The notes under the pieces are model-generated. The model did no database searches. It was given only the letters and a program-made list of their open reading frames with translations, and was not told the DNA's origin. Positions 8,811-17,131 of a DNA stretch of 64,000 nucleotides are shown here, one piece after another. Made by a program: the position numbers and the translations under genes. Source of the DNA: Actinopolymorpha rutila (GTDB taxonomy: Bacteria > Actinomycetota > Actinomycetes > Propionibacteriales > Actinopolymorphaceae); assembly GCF_013407855.1 (NCBI RefSeq), contig NZ_JACBZH010000001.1:1054001-1118000 (forward strand), given 5' to 3'. Numbering within the stretch: the first letter of the stretch is position 1; each line of letters starts with the position of its first letter.

Positions 8811-9818
8811 ATGGGCAGCTACATCGCTCGACGAGTGCTGCAGGGTGTCTTCACGCTGTTCCTCGTGTTCTACCTTCTCCACCTGCTCACGACTCTCGCC
8901 ATCCAGATCAACGGCAACCCCGCGCTGGCGTTCTTCGGTGACAAGATCCCCAGCAAGTCCCAGCTGCTGGAGGTCGAGAAGCGGTACCACCTCGACGACC
9001 CGTGCTTCGAGCAGTTCGGCAACCCCTGCCTCAAGCCGTTCGCCGAGCGGCTGAACGACTACGTGCACGGGGACTTCGGGTCGAACCTCCGTGGCGACCA
9101 GCAGATCACCGCCATGGTCGCCACGGCGGCACCGAACACGCTGCGGCTCTTCGCCGTCGTGACCGTCACCTGGCTCGTCGGCGGCATGCTGCTCGGCTCG
9201 TTCGCGGCGCGCTACCGAGGCCGGGCACCCGACTACTCCATCCGGTTCCTCAGCATCCTGATCGACGCGTTCCCCGTCTTCGTGATGCTGCTCGTCTACA
9301 AGTACATCCTCGCCGTGCCGATCGAGCGGTGGATGTCCCGGCAGACGGGCGACGACAGCCTGGCCACGTTGATGTTCAAACCGTCGTTCGACCCCGACCA
9401 TCCGTGGGCGACCGTGATCGTCCCCGGCATCCTGCTCGGGGTCACCGGGTCGGCCGCCTTCATCCGCCTGGTCCGCGCCAGCCAGCTGGAGAACTACAAC
9501 GCCGACTACGTGCGTACCGCCCGGGCGAAGGGACTCCGCGAGACCCGGGTCACCCTCTTCCACATCATCCGGAACTCCTCGATCCCGGTGGTGACCGCGA
9601 TCGGGTTCGTCATCGCCGACGCGCTCGCCGGCGCGGTCATCACCGAGGGACTGATGAACATCTACGGCATGGGTGGCCTGCTGTGGCGTTCGGTGCGCGA
9701 GAGCGAGGTCTCGGTGGTCGTCGGTACGGTCGCCCTGCTGGCCGTCGTCGTCCTCGCCGTCAACGTCGTGGTCGACCTGGCCTACGCCGTGCTGGACCCG
9801 AGGATCCGCTATGACTGA
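8811..9818 (+). CDS. ABC transporter permease (DppB-like)
   Basis: 335 residues with about six hydrophobic segments. The first helix lies right at the N terminus and a large external loop follows, as in DppB/OppB. The cytoplasmic EAA-type loop reads YVRTARAKGLRE (about residues 230-241), which contacts the ATPase subunits. It forms half of the inner-membrane channel. It starts 6 bp after the binding protein and its last 8 bases overlap the next permease, so translation is coupled. Confidence 0.92.
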   Translation: MGSYIARRVLQGVFTLFLVFYLLHLLTTLAIQINGNPALAFFGDKIPSKSQLLEVEKRYHLDDPCFEQFGNPCLKPFAERLNDYVHGDFGSNLRGDQQITAMVATAAPNTLRLFAVVTVTWLVGGMLLGSFAARYRGRAPDYSIRFLSILIDAFPVFVMLLVYKYILAVPIERWMSRQTGDDSLATLMFKPSFDPDHPWATVIVPGILLGVTGSAAFIRLVRASQLENYNADYVRTARAKGLRETRVTLFHIIRNSSIPVVTAIGFVIADALAGAVITEGLMNIYGMGGLLWRSVRESEVSVVVGTVALLAVVVLAVNVVVDLAYAVLDPRIRYD

Positions 9819-10746
9819 CCCGACCACCGCCGCGAGCGTCGCGTCCCGCACCCGAGCGAACGAGGTCTCGCGGTCGCCGTGGGCGGACGCCTTCCGTACT
9901 CTCGTCCGCCGGCCACCGGTGATCCTCGCCACCCTGGTCGTGGCGTTCTTCGTGTTCGTCGCGGTGTTCCCGACCCTGTTCACCCGGACCGACCCGCAGC
10001 GCTGCGACATCGCCCAGTCGAAGATCCGGCCGCAGTGGTTCGACGGACCGCACCCGTTCGGCACCGACCTGCACGGCTGCGACCTGCTGGCCCAGCTCGT
10101 GCACGGCGCCCGGCCCTCGCTGCTCCTCGCAGTGATCGTGGTGGGTACGTCGGTCGTCGTCGGCGTGGTGCTCGGCAGCCTGGCGGGCTACTACCTCGGC
10201 GCCGCCGACGCGATCATCTCGCGTGCGCTGGAGGTCTTCCTCGTCGTACCGCTCCTGCTCGCCGCGCTGCTGGTGCTGTCCATCTTCCGCAACGTCCACT
10301 TCGGCGACGGCCAGCTGGCCGTGCTCGCTCCGCCCGCGATCGTGCTGACGATGTTCGCCTGGATGGGCTACACCCGTTACACCCGGGCGAGTGTGCTGGA
10401 GACGAAGAACCTCGACTACGTGATGGCCGCCCGGGTGCTCGGCGCGTCCGACTTCCGGATCATCTTCCGGCACATCCTGCCCAACGCCATCGCGCCGGTG
10501 ACCGCGCTGATCCCGACCGCGGTCGCGGGGATCATCGCCGCCGAGGCGACGCTGGCGTTCCTGGGCATCGGCGTGCGGCCGCCGGCGATCAGCTGGGGGA
10601 TCATGATCTCCACCAACGCCGACTGGTTCACCGGCGGCTACCCCTACCTTCTGCTGTTCCCGCTGGGCTGCCTGATCGCGACCATCCTGGCCCTCGTCGT
10701 CCTCGGCGACGCCCTGCGCGACGCCCTCGACCCGAAGCTGAGGTGA
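9811..10746 (+). CDS. ABC transporter permease (DppC-like)
   Basis: 311 residues, DppC/OppC type: a cytoplasmic N-terminal stretch, one helix, a periplasmic loop with HPFGTDLHGCD (about residues 75-85, a family hallmark), then a five-helix permease core. The EAA-loop equivalent is YVMAARVLGASD. The start codon overlaps the end of the upstream permease gene (ATGACTGA), and the ATPase gene begins 8 bp downstream. Confidence 0.92.
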   Translation: MTDPTTAASVASRTRANEVSRSPWADAFRTLVRRPPVILATLVVAFFVFVAVFPTLFTRTDPQRCDIAQSKIRPQWFDGPHPFGTDLHGCDLLAQLVHGARPSLLLAVIVVGTSVVVGVVLGSLAGYYLGAADAIISRALEVFLVVPLLLAALLVLSIFRNVHFGDGQLAVLAPPAIVLTMFAWMGYTRYTRASVLETKNLDYVMAARVLGASDFRIIFRHILPNAIAPVTALIPTAVAGIIAAEATLAFLGIGVRPPAISWGIMISTNADWFTGGYPYLLLFPLGCLIATILALVVLGDALRDALDPKLR

Positions 10747-10754
10747 CGTACGCT

Positions 10755-11861
10755 ATGGCTGACCTGGCCGACCAGACCGACCCAGCTGACCAGACCGACC
10801 CGGCTGAACCCCTGCTCGAGGTCGAGGACGTCGCGGTCGAGTTCCACACCCGCGACGGCGTCGTCCGGGCGGTCAACGGCCTGTCCTGGACGGTGAGTCC
10901 TGGCCGGACGCTCGCCATCGTCGGGGAGTCCGGCAGCGGCAAGAGTGTGAGCGTCCAGGCGGTCATGGGTCTGCTGCAGACGCCGCCGGCGCGGATCGTT
11001 CGCGGCGCGATCCGGCTGCGCGGCCAGGACCTGCTGGCGATGGACCGACGGCAGCAACGCGCCGTCTGCGGCGAGCGGATCGCGATGGTCTTCCAGGACG
11101 CCCTGGCCGCCCTCAACCCCGTCTACTCCGTGGGCTTCCAGCTGGCCGAGGCCCTCGTCGTCCGCAAGAAGCTGAGCCGGCGTGCCGCCCGGCAGCGGGC
11201 GATCGAGCTGCTGGACCTGGTGAAGGTGCCCAACGCCCGGCAGCGGGTGAAGGAGTACCCCCACCAGTTCTCCGGCGGCATGCGGCAGCGGGTGATGATC
11301 GCGATGGCGCTGGCGCTCGAGCCGGAGGTTCTGATCGCCGACGAGCCGACCACCGCGCTGGACGTGACGGTGCAGGCGCAGATCATGCGGCTGCTCGCCG
11401 AGATCCAGGCCGAACGCCAGATGGCGTTGATCCTCATCACCCACGACCTGGGCGTCGTCGCCGACGTCGCCGACGACATCACCGTCATGTACGCCGGGCG
11501 CTCGGTCGAACAGGCCGGGGTCCACGACATCTTCCGCGCACCCTCGCACCCGTACACCAAGGCGCTGCTGCGCTCGATTCCCCGCGTCGACCTGAAGGGT
11601 CGGCAGCTGGAGGTCATCGCCGGTCGCCCACCCGTGCTGACCGACATACCGCCCGGCTGCGCCTTCCACCCGCGGTGCCAGTACGCGCAGGAGATCTGCC
11701 ACACCGAGCGGCCCGAACTGCTCGCCGTGAGCGGCACGCAGCGGTCGGCCTGCCACTTCGCGCGCGAGGTGGCCGGTATGGCGGGCACGGCGGGCGCCGC
11801 CGGTACGGCGGGTGCGGCCGGCGCGGTCGCCGGGAACGGAACGGTGGGATCCGATGACTGA
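10755..11861 (+). CDS. ABC transporter ATP-binding protein (DppD-like)
   Basis: A 368-residue ATPase. Walker A is GESGSGKS (about residues 55-62), the signature is FSGGMRQR, Walker B ends in LIADEPTTALD, and the switch His is in THDLG. The C-terminal oligopeptide/dipeptide extension with three or four cysteines (CAFHPRCQYAQEIC) is the site where related proteins hold an Fe-S cluster. The final about 25 residues are a Gly/Ala-rich repeat (GTAGAAGTAG) of no known role. It works with the next gene as a heterodimer to power import. Confidence 0.93.
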   Translation: MADLADQTDPADQTDPAEPLLEVEDVAVEFHTRDGVVRAVNGLSWTVSPGRTLAIVGESGSGKSVSVQAVMGLLQTPPARIVRGAIRLRGQDLLAMDRRQQRAVCGERIAMVFQDALAALNPVYSVGFQLAEALVVRKKLSRRAARQRAIELLDLVKVPNARQRVKEYPHQFSGGMRQRVMIAMALALEPEVLIADEPTTALDVTVQAQIMRLLAEIQAERQMALILITHDLGVVADVADDITVMYAGRSVEQAGVHDIFRAPSHPYTKALLRSIPRVDLKGRQLEVIAGRPPVLTDIPPGCAFHPRCQYAQEICHTERPELLAVSGTQRSACHFAREVAGMAGTAGAAGTAGAAGAVAGNGTVGSDD

Positions 11862-12885
11862 GCCCCTGCTCGAGGTCGAGAACCTCGTCAAGCACTTCCC
11901 GGTCCGGGTCGGCTTCGTCGTCAAGCGCACGGTCGGCCACGTGCAGGCCGTGGACGGGGTCGACCTCACGCTGGCTCGCGGCGAGACGCTCGGGCTGGTG
12001 GGCGAGTCCGGCTGCGGAAAGTCGACGCTGGCCAAGCTGCTCGTCGGGGTCGAGAAGCCGACCAGCGGCACGATCCGGATCGAGGGCGAGGACGTCACCA
12101 GGCTGCGCCGCGCGGGCGTCCGGCGGATGCGGCGCAACATCCAGATGGTCTTCCAGGATCCCTACACGTCACTGAACCCGCGGATGTCGGTGGGCGCCAT
12201 CGTGGGTGAGCCGTACGCCATCCACCCCGACGCCATCCCGAGTCAGGGCAAGGAACACGCCGTCAAGGAGCTTCTGGACCTGGTCGGGCTCAACCCCGAC
12301 CACCTCAACCGGTACCCCCACCAGTTCTCCGGCGGCCAGCGGCAGCGGATCGGGATCGCGCGGGCGCTCGCGCTCCGGCCGAAGGTGCTGATCTGCGACG
12401 AGCCGGTGTCCGCGCTGGACGTGTCGATCCAGGGCCAGGTCATCAACCTGCTGCAGCGGTTGCAGGAAGAGCTCGGGCTGGCGTACCTGTTCATCGCCCA
12501 CGACCTGTCCGTCGTACGCCACATCGCCCACCGGGTGTCGGTCATGTATCTCGGCCGGATCGTCGAGGAGGGCACCGACGCGCAGGTCTACGACCACTCG
12601 ATGCACCCCTACACGCAGGGCCTGCTGTCGGCCGTACCCGTGCCCGACCCGACGCTGCGCGGCCGGCGGGACGAGATCGTGCTGGAGGGCGACGTACCCT
12701 CGCCGACCGACCCGCCCTCAGGGTGCAGGTTCCACCCCCGGTGCTGGCGCGCCCGGGAGATCGACGCGGCCGGGCCGGAGTCCTGCCGTACCGAGGATCC
12801 GGCGCTGCGGGTCAGGGAGGGTGGCGAGCATCCGGTCGCCTGCCATTTCGCCCGGGTGCGCGACGTCCTCCACAAGCGCGCCTGA
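11854..12885 (+). CDS. ABC transporter ATP-binding protein (DppF-like)
   Basis: A 343-residue second ATPase of the family 5 transporter. Walker A is GESGCGKS, the Q-loop is MVFQDPY, the signature is FSGGQRQR, Walker B ends in LICDEPVSALD, and the switch His is in AHDLS. The Cys-containing C-terminal extension (CRFHPRCWRAR) is present. It overlaps the upstream ATPase by 8 bases (ATGACTGA). It is the last gene of the operon; a strong hairpin follows about 54 bp downstream. Confidence 0.93.
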   Translation: MTEPLLEVENLVKHFPVRVGFVVKRTVGHVQAVDGVDLTLARGETLGLVGESGCGKSTLAKLLVGVEKPTSGTIRIEGEDVTRLRRAGVRRMRRNIQMVFQDPYTSLNPRMSVGAIVGEPYAIHPDAIPSQGKEHAVKELLDLVGLNPDHLNRYPHQFSGGQRQRIGIARALALRPKVLICDEPVSALDVSIQGQVINLLQRLQEELGLAYLFIAHDLSVVRHIAHRVSVMYLGRIVEEGTDAQVYDHSMHPYTQGLLSAVPVPDPTLRGRRDEIVLEGDVPSPTDPPSGCRFHPRCWRAREIDAAGPESCRTEDPALRVREGGEHPVACHFARVRDVLHKRA

Positions 12886-12938
12886 CCGGACCGTGCCGCG
12901 CTTCCGGCGGGGGTGGTTTCGCCGTGCCTGTACCGGTT

Positions 12939-12981
12939 GCGTTCCTGGTGTCCAGCAAGCGTTGCTTGACACCAGGAACGC
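12939..12981. terminator. Long hairpin, probable terminator of the family 5 ABC operon
   Basis: GCGTTCCTGGTGTC (12939-12952) pairs perfectly with GACACCAGGAACGC (12968-12981). The stem continues inward through one C/T mismatch with AGCAA/TTGCT, leaving a three-base loop GCG. No T-run follows, so it would be a T-less actinobacterial terminator or an mRNA-stabilising end structure rather than a textbook intrinsic terminator. Confidence 0.6.
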
Positions 12982-13114
12982 TCACCCCTCTTCGCGAAAG
13001 CGGCAGCCGGGTTGTGCGCCGCCGCCGGCGGCACCTTGTCGTCCCGGTCCTGCTCGGCTCCGGTCATAGCATGGCGATATAGACCTGCCCACCTGCTCAA
13101 TGGAGGAGAGGGCC

Positions 13115-13732
13115 ATGAAGGTCAACATGGTCGCTGTCTACCGCGCCTCCAGCTACAGTCGGCCACAGCTCGTGTTGTGCTGCGACGACCTGTTGCGGGT
13201 GCTGCGGGCGTCCGAGAGCAAGGACCCGTCCGTGGGTCACGCCACTGTGCTCCCCGATCCCCTGTCCGGCAACCTCGAAGTGGCCGTCCAAGCAGAGGGC
13301 GAGACCTACGACGTGGCCGCCGCCCGGGCAGCCCGACGGCTCGACCAGGCCGTCCAGACGGTGACGAAAGACTCTCCAGCAGGCCTGGAGGAGCTCTACT
13401 CCGAGTTGTGGTGTCGGAAGATCCCGGACATCTGCAGACCCCGGTCCACCCAGGAAGCGTCTCGAGCCAGGCCCGCGGAAGCCGAGGCGACGAGAGTCAG
13501 CCACCCCTACGTCCTTCGAGTACTGAGCCTGCGCCTGGCCGGAATGTGCGGTTTCGCCGCGGCCGTTGTCTTCGGCGTCGCCGCGGCCCTCCACGGTGGG
13601 CTCGACCCGTTGCTGATCATCGGGGCGGCGCTCTTCGCGCTACTCGCGGTCGTTGCATGGACCTACATGGTCGTGGCGGACGTGAAGGCCTGCATCTCAG
13701 AGCCACGACGACCCGAGGACGCCGAACGCTGA
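13115..13732 (+). CDS. Hypothetical membrane-anchored protein
   Basis: I do not recognise this 205-residue protein. The first about 135 residues are soluble with mixed charge; two hydrophobic helices follow at about residues 140-185 separated by a short HGGLDP turn, and the C terminus is short and charged. This suggests a cytoplasmic domain held by a helical hairpin in the membrane. I start it at ATG 13115, since GGAGGAGAGG lies just upstream; the ATG at 13100 would contain its own ribosome-binding site. Its codon use is less GC-extreme than its neighbours. It stands alone between two transporter operons and converges on the CUT1 operon. Confidence 0.6.
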   Translation: MKVNMVAVYRASSYSRPQLVLCCDDLLRVLRASESKDPSVGHATVLPDPLSGNLEVAVQAEGETYDVAAARAARRLDQAVQTVTKDSPAGLEELYSELWCRKIPDICRPRSTQEASRARPAEAEATRVSHPYVLRVLSLRLAGMCGFAAAVVFGVAAALHGGLDPLLIIGAALFALLAVVAWTYMVVADVKACISEPRRPEDAER

Positions 13733-13761
13733 GTCGTGGACGACGGGACGGAGTTCATCGG

Positions 13762-14583
13762 TCAGCTCTTGACCGAGCCGATCATCAGGTTGTCGAGGAT
13801 GTGCCTTCGTCCGGCCACGAACAACACGATGATCGGCACGGTGACAAGGAACGAACCGGCGAGGATCATGCCGTACTCCGTGTTGTAGAAGCCGACCAGA
13901 TTGGCGAGCCCGACGGGATAGGTCTGGCGTTCCGGACTGCGCAGCACGATGGACGGCCACAGGAAGTCGTTCCATGAGCCGAGGAACGTCAGCACGGCAA
14001 GTACTGACAGCGCGCCGCGGGCAAGTGGCACGCCCATGGTGAGAAAGATCCGGAACTCCGACGCACCGTCGATCCGGGCAGCCTGCACCATCTCATCGGG
14101 CACGGCCAGCATCGCCTGGCGGACGAAGAACGCGCCGAATGCGCTCGCACCGCTGGGGAGAACCACGCCCTGGAAGGTGTCCAACCAGTTCAGCGAGACC
14201 ATCATGGAGAACAGCGGGACGAGCGCTACCTGCAGCGGAAGAGTGAGTGTGGCCAGCAAGACGACGAACAACAGGCTTCGGAGGGGGAAGTCGTACTTCG
14301 CGAAGCCCCATCCCACCGATGCTGACACCGACACCACCAGTGCGGTCGTGAGGGTGGCGATGACCGCGCTGTTGAGCATCTGTCGAGCGAACGGAATCAG
14401 TTCGCTGTTGAAGAGGTCCCGGTAGTGCGCGAACGTGGGTGAGTCCGGAAGAAGCTGCAGCGGAAGTTGGAAGATCTCTCCCGGTGACTTGAACGTTCCG
14501 GTGACGAGGTAGAGATACGGCAGCAGTGTCACCACGACCGCGGCGGCCAGGGCCACGTGTACGACGACGCGCCGTACGTTCAT
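13762..14583 (-). CDS. Carbohydrate ABC transporter permease (CUT1, MalG-like)
   Basis: 273 residues with six predicted helices and the EAA loop MVQAARIDGASEF, typical of MalG-type sugar permeases. It ends with the family-typical MIGSVKS tail. It pairs with the next upstream permease to form the channel of a sugar importer. Its ATG overlaps the TGA of that gene (ATGA at 14580-14583), so the two subunits are made together. No ATPase gene is present in this operon. Confidence 0.92.
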   Translation of the reverse strand: MNVRRVVVHVALAAAVVVTLLPYLYLVTGTFKSPGEIFQLPLQLLPDSPTFAHYRDLFNSELIPFARQMLNSAVIATLTTALVVSVSASVGWGFAKYDFPLRSLLFVVLLATLTLPLQVALVPLFSMMVSLNWLDTFQGVVLPSGASAFGAFFVRQAMLAVPDEMVQAARIDGASEFRIFLTMGVPLARGALSVLAVLTFLGSWNDFLWPSIVLRSPERQTYPVGLANLVGFYNTEYGMILAGSFLVTVPIIVLFVAGRRHILDNLMIGSVKS

Positions 14584-15554
14584 GTCGGGTCCTTCCGGAA
14601 GAAGCCCTGTGCCACCATCTGCAGCACGCTGAGAACGACGATGATGACCGTGATCGCGTACCCGATGGCCGCGCCGTAGCCGAGGTCCAGATTGGTGAAC
14701 GCGGTTTCGTAGAGATACATCGTGAGGGTGAGACCGGCTCGGTCCGGGCCACCACCTGCTCCGACGAGTGCGACCGGCTGGGCGAAGAGCTGGTACGAAC
14801 CGATGATCGCGAACGTCACCACGAAGACCATTGTCGGCCGCAGGAGAGGCAGGGTGATGTACCGGAATCGTTGCCAGGTGTTCGCCCCGTCCACGACCGC
14901 TGCCTCGTGTACGCCCGGATCCTGGTTCTGCAGACCCACCATGAAATACAGCGCGTTCAACCCCGTGAACTGCCACACGCCGAGCAGGATGATGCTCGGC
15001 ATGATGAGGTGCGGGTCGGTGAGCCAGGCGAGCTTCGGTAGTCCGAGCGGCGCCAGAAGCCAGTTGTTGAGCAGGCCGTATTGCTGGTCGAAGACCAACT
15101 GGAAGACGATCGCCACCACGATGCCGGAGATCGCGTTCGGAAGGAAGAAGGACAGTCTGAAGAACTCCCGCAGCAGAAGACCCCTGGTCCGCAGTAGCAG
15201 GGCGAGGCTGAGTGCCAACGGGACGATCACCAGGATGCTGCCCAGCGCGTAGTAGCTGGTGTTCACCAGTGCCTTGAGGAACGTCGGATCGTCGAGAAGC
15301 GTGCGGTAGTTGTCGAGGCCGGAAAAGGCGGCCGAGGTGTCCACGCCGCGTTCGGTGTAGAAGCTCAGCTGCAGCGACCGCAACGTCGGCACGCCGAAGA
15401 AGACCACGAAGAGTGCGAAGAAGGGCGCGATGAAGAAGTACGGCGTCCAGCGCGGCGTGACCCGACTGCGCACAGGTGGTGAAGTCGGCCGCGCTGATCC
15501 CGATCGGTCCGGCGTCCTCGCTCGTCCGCTTCTGGGTACCCGGGTGTCAGCCAA
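14580..15554 (-). CDS. Carbohydrate ABC transporter permease (CUT1, MalF-like)
   Basis: 324 residues: a charged cytoplasmic N-terminal tail of about 38 residues, then six helices with the EAA loop VHEAAVVDGANTW. I accept the TTG start at 15554 because GAGGGGGC precedes it and it overlaps the stop of the binding protein by 8 bases (TTGGCTGA), the same coupling arrangement used elsewhere in this window. It is the second gene of the three-gene operon. Confidence 0.9.
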   Translation of the reverse strand: MADTRVPRSGRARTPDRSGSARPTSPPVRSRVTPRWTPYFFIAPFFALFVVFFGVPTLRSLQLSFYTERGVDTSAAFSGLDNYRTLLDDPTFLKALVNTSYYALGSILVIVPLALSLALLLRTRGLLLREFFRLSFFLPNAISGIVVAIVFQLVFDQQYGLLNNWLLAPLGLPKLAWLTDPHLIMPSIILLGVWQFTGLNALYFMVGLQNQDPGVHEAAVVDGANTWQRFRYITLPLLRPTMVFVVTFAIIGSYQLFAQPVALVGAGGGPDRAGLTLTMYLYETAFTNLDLGYGAAIGYAITVIIVVLSVLQMVAQGFFRKDPT

Positions 15555-16890
15555 CGCTGCCCCCTCGCTGCTGGCGAGCCCGCACAGCGCGGCCCACCTC
15601 GTCGAAGACCTCTCGCGGTGACCGCCTGCGCAGGTAGACGTCGAGGATGCGCGGGCTCAACTCCTGGGAAGTGAGTTGTGGGCGGTAGGGGCTCTGATAC
15701 TGCGGTGGTACTTCCCGGCCGACGTCCGCGTACAAGGCGCCGATGTCCTGCCCGTGAAAGAACGGGATCGGGTCGTGCATGTGTGGGTCGGACCACGCCG
15801 GAATGAACGGCGGGTAGAGGTTGATCGCCTTGTACTGCTTGACGACGGAGGGTACCCGCAGCATGGAGTACTCCAGGAACCGCCACGCGGTCTCCTGCCG
15901 CTTGCTGGTCTTCAGGACGCTGAGTCCGGTGCCACCGGAGCAACTCGCCCGCCGACCGCCTGGTTCGAATGCCGGGAGCGGACAGGCTCCCCACTTCCCG
16001 GACAGGTCCGACGCCTGGCTGGCGACCGTGCCGGCGTACCAGTCGGGTACCACCAGGGAGGTGAGTGTGTGCGCTCGGAACTCTGCCCACAGACCGGGGT
16101 TGGGCCCCTCGGTCACCCAGCCCGGAGGTTGGGCGGCTACACCTTTGCGTTCGAGGTCGAGCAGCCAGTTCATGGTGTCGACCGACAGGTCGCTGTCCAG
16201 CCGGACGTCTCCCTGGGCGTCGAAGTAGTCGCCACCACGCTGGCGAAGGACCACGTCGTGCGGCGGGATGGGAAACGCCCGAACGTTCGGTGGAAAACTC
16301 TCCTTCACCGCGGCGGCGAATTCGTCCCAGGTGGAAAGCGTCGCCGGGTCGACACCTGCCTTCGCCCATGCATCACGCAGATAGAAGAGCGTGACCGGCG
16401 TCAATGCATGCTCGACCCCGTACACCCCGCCCTTCCAGCTGTAGAGCGCCTGCCGACCGGCGACGAGCTGCTTGTCGTAGCCTGACGCGCGAAGCCTTGG
16501 CCCGAGGTCGACGAAGGGGACCGACCGGCCGATCAGGAACCGTCCGAACGATCCCTGCTCGATGTCGCACAGGTCCGGGGTGCGCAGCCCGCCGGCCTTC
16601 AGATTGATCAACAACTGTTGGAAGATCGAGCTGCCGGGGATGAGGCTCACCGCGACTCGGACACCCGTCTTCTGCTCGAACTCCGTGGCCATCTGCTTGA
16701 ACCACCCGGCATGGGTGTCGGCGAAGGTCCACAGAGTGAGGTCGCCGGCCGATGTGGCGCTGGGCGGCGGGGTACAGGAAGCGAGGGTCGAAGGACCGAT
16801 CGCGCCCACGGCTGCTCCGCCCAGCAACGTGAGTGCCTTGCGCCGGCTCAGGGACGCGCGTGGTACTGAACGGGCTACCGCTGATGACAT
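15547..16890 (-). CDS. Sugar ABC transporter substrate-binding lipoprotein (family 1)
   Basis: 447 residues. The N terminus has SRRKALTLLGGAAVG followed by a lipobox-like LASC, consistent with a lipoprotein possibly exported by Tat. The mature part is a family 1 sugar-binding fold, starting DLTLWTFADTHAGW, as in CUT1 systems. The ligand is not readable; the island context suggests a plant oligosaccharide. It is the first gene of the minus-strand operon. About 40-70 bp upstream lie three CTCGAC half-sites that look like an operator. Confidence 0.9.
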   Translation of the reverse strand: MSSAVARSVPRASLSRRKALTLLGGAAVGAIGPSTLASCTPPPSATSAGDLTLWTFADTHAGWFKQMATEFEQKTGVRVAVSLIPGSSIFQQLLINLKAGGLRTPDLCDIEQGSFGRFLIGRSVPFVDLGPRLRASGYDKQLVAGRQALYSWKGGVYGVEHALTPVTLFYLRDAWAKAGVDPATLSTWDEFAAAVKESFPPNVRAFPIPPHDVVLRQRGGDYFDAQGDVRLDSDLSVDTMNWLLDLERKGVAAQPPGWVTEGPNPGLWAEFRAHTLTSLVVPDWYAGTVASQASDLSGKWGACPLPAFEPGGRRASCSGGTGLSVLKTSKRQETAWRFLEYSMLRVPSVVKQYKAINLYPPFIPAWSDPHMHDPIPFFHGQDIGALYADVGREVPPQYQSPYRPQLTSQELSPRILDVYLRRRSPREVFDEVGRAVRARQQRGGSVG

Positions 16891-16929
16891 GACGGCTCCC
16901 GCCTGTGCCCGTGACAGTGTTGACGTTTC

Positions 16930-16961
16930 CTCGACATGCTGAGTCGAGATGTTGCCTCGAC
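16930..16961 (-). promoter_or_regulatory. Candidate operator of the 13.8-16.9 kb sugar transporter operon
   Basis: CTCGAC (16930-16935) and GTCGAG (16943-16948) form an inverted repeat with a 7-base spacer, and a third half-site CTCGAC follows at 16956-16961. The position, 40-70 bp before the binding-protein start, fits a repressor site. No regulator gene is adjacent. Confidence 0.4.
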
Positions 16962-17095
16962 CTGTTGCGCGGTCACGCTACCCCCGGCCTCGGGGACAGG
17001 TGAATCGATGCGGCGACAGACGCCGAATATGGTCAGGACCGTTGTGCGCAGGCACGGGTCCGGCGGCCAGTAGCCGAAGGCCAGTCCTGATGATC

Positions 17096-17123
17096 TTTAC
17101 AACGGTGTACACGCCACGGTAAA
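17096..17123 (+). promoter_or_regulatory. Candidate operator upstream of the broken binding-protein gene
   Basis: TTTAC (17096-17100) and GTAAA (17119-17123) flank the perfect 8-bp palindrome GTGTACAC (17105-17112). The whole dyad ends 8 bases before the start codon, where a bound repressor would block transcription or translation. Confidence 0.4.
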
Positions 17124-17131
17124 CCGGACCG

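Noticed and set aside
7050..10064. A 1004-codon open frame on the minus strand
   Set aside because: It lies opposite the clearly coding binding-protein and permease genes; its product is dominated by Gly, Val, Asp, Arg and His as expected from antisense of high-GC codons, with no recognisable domain.
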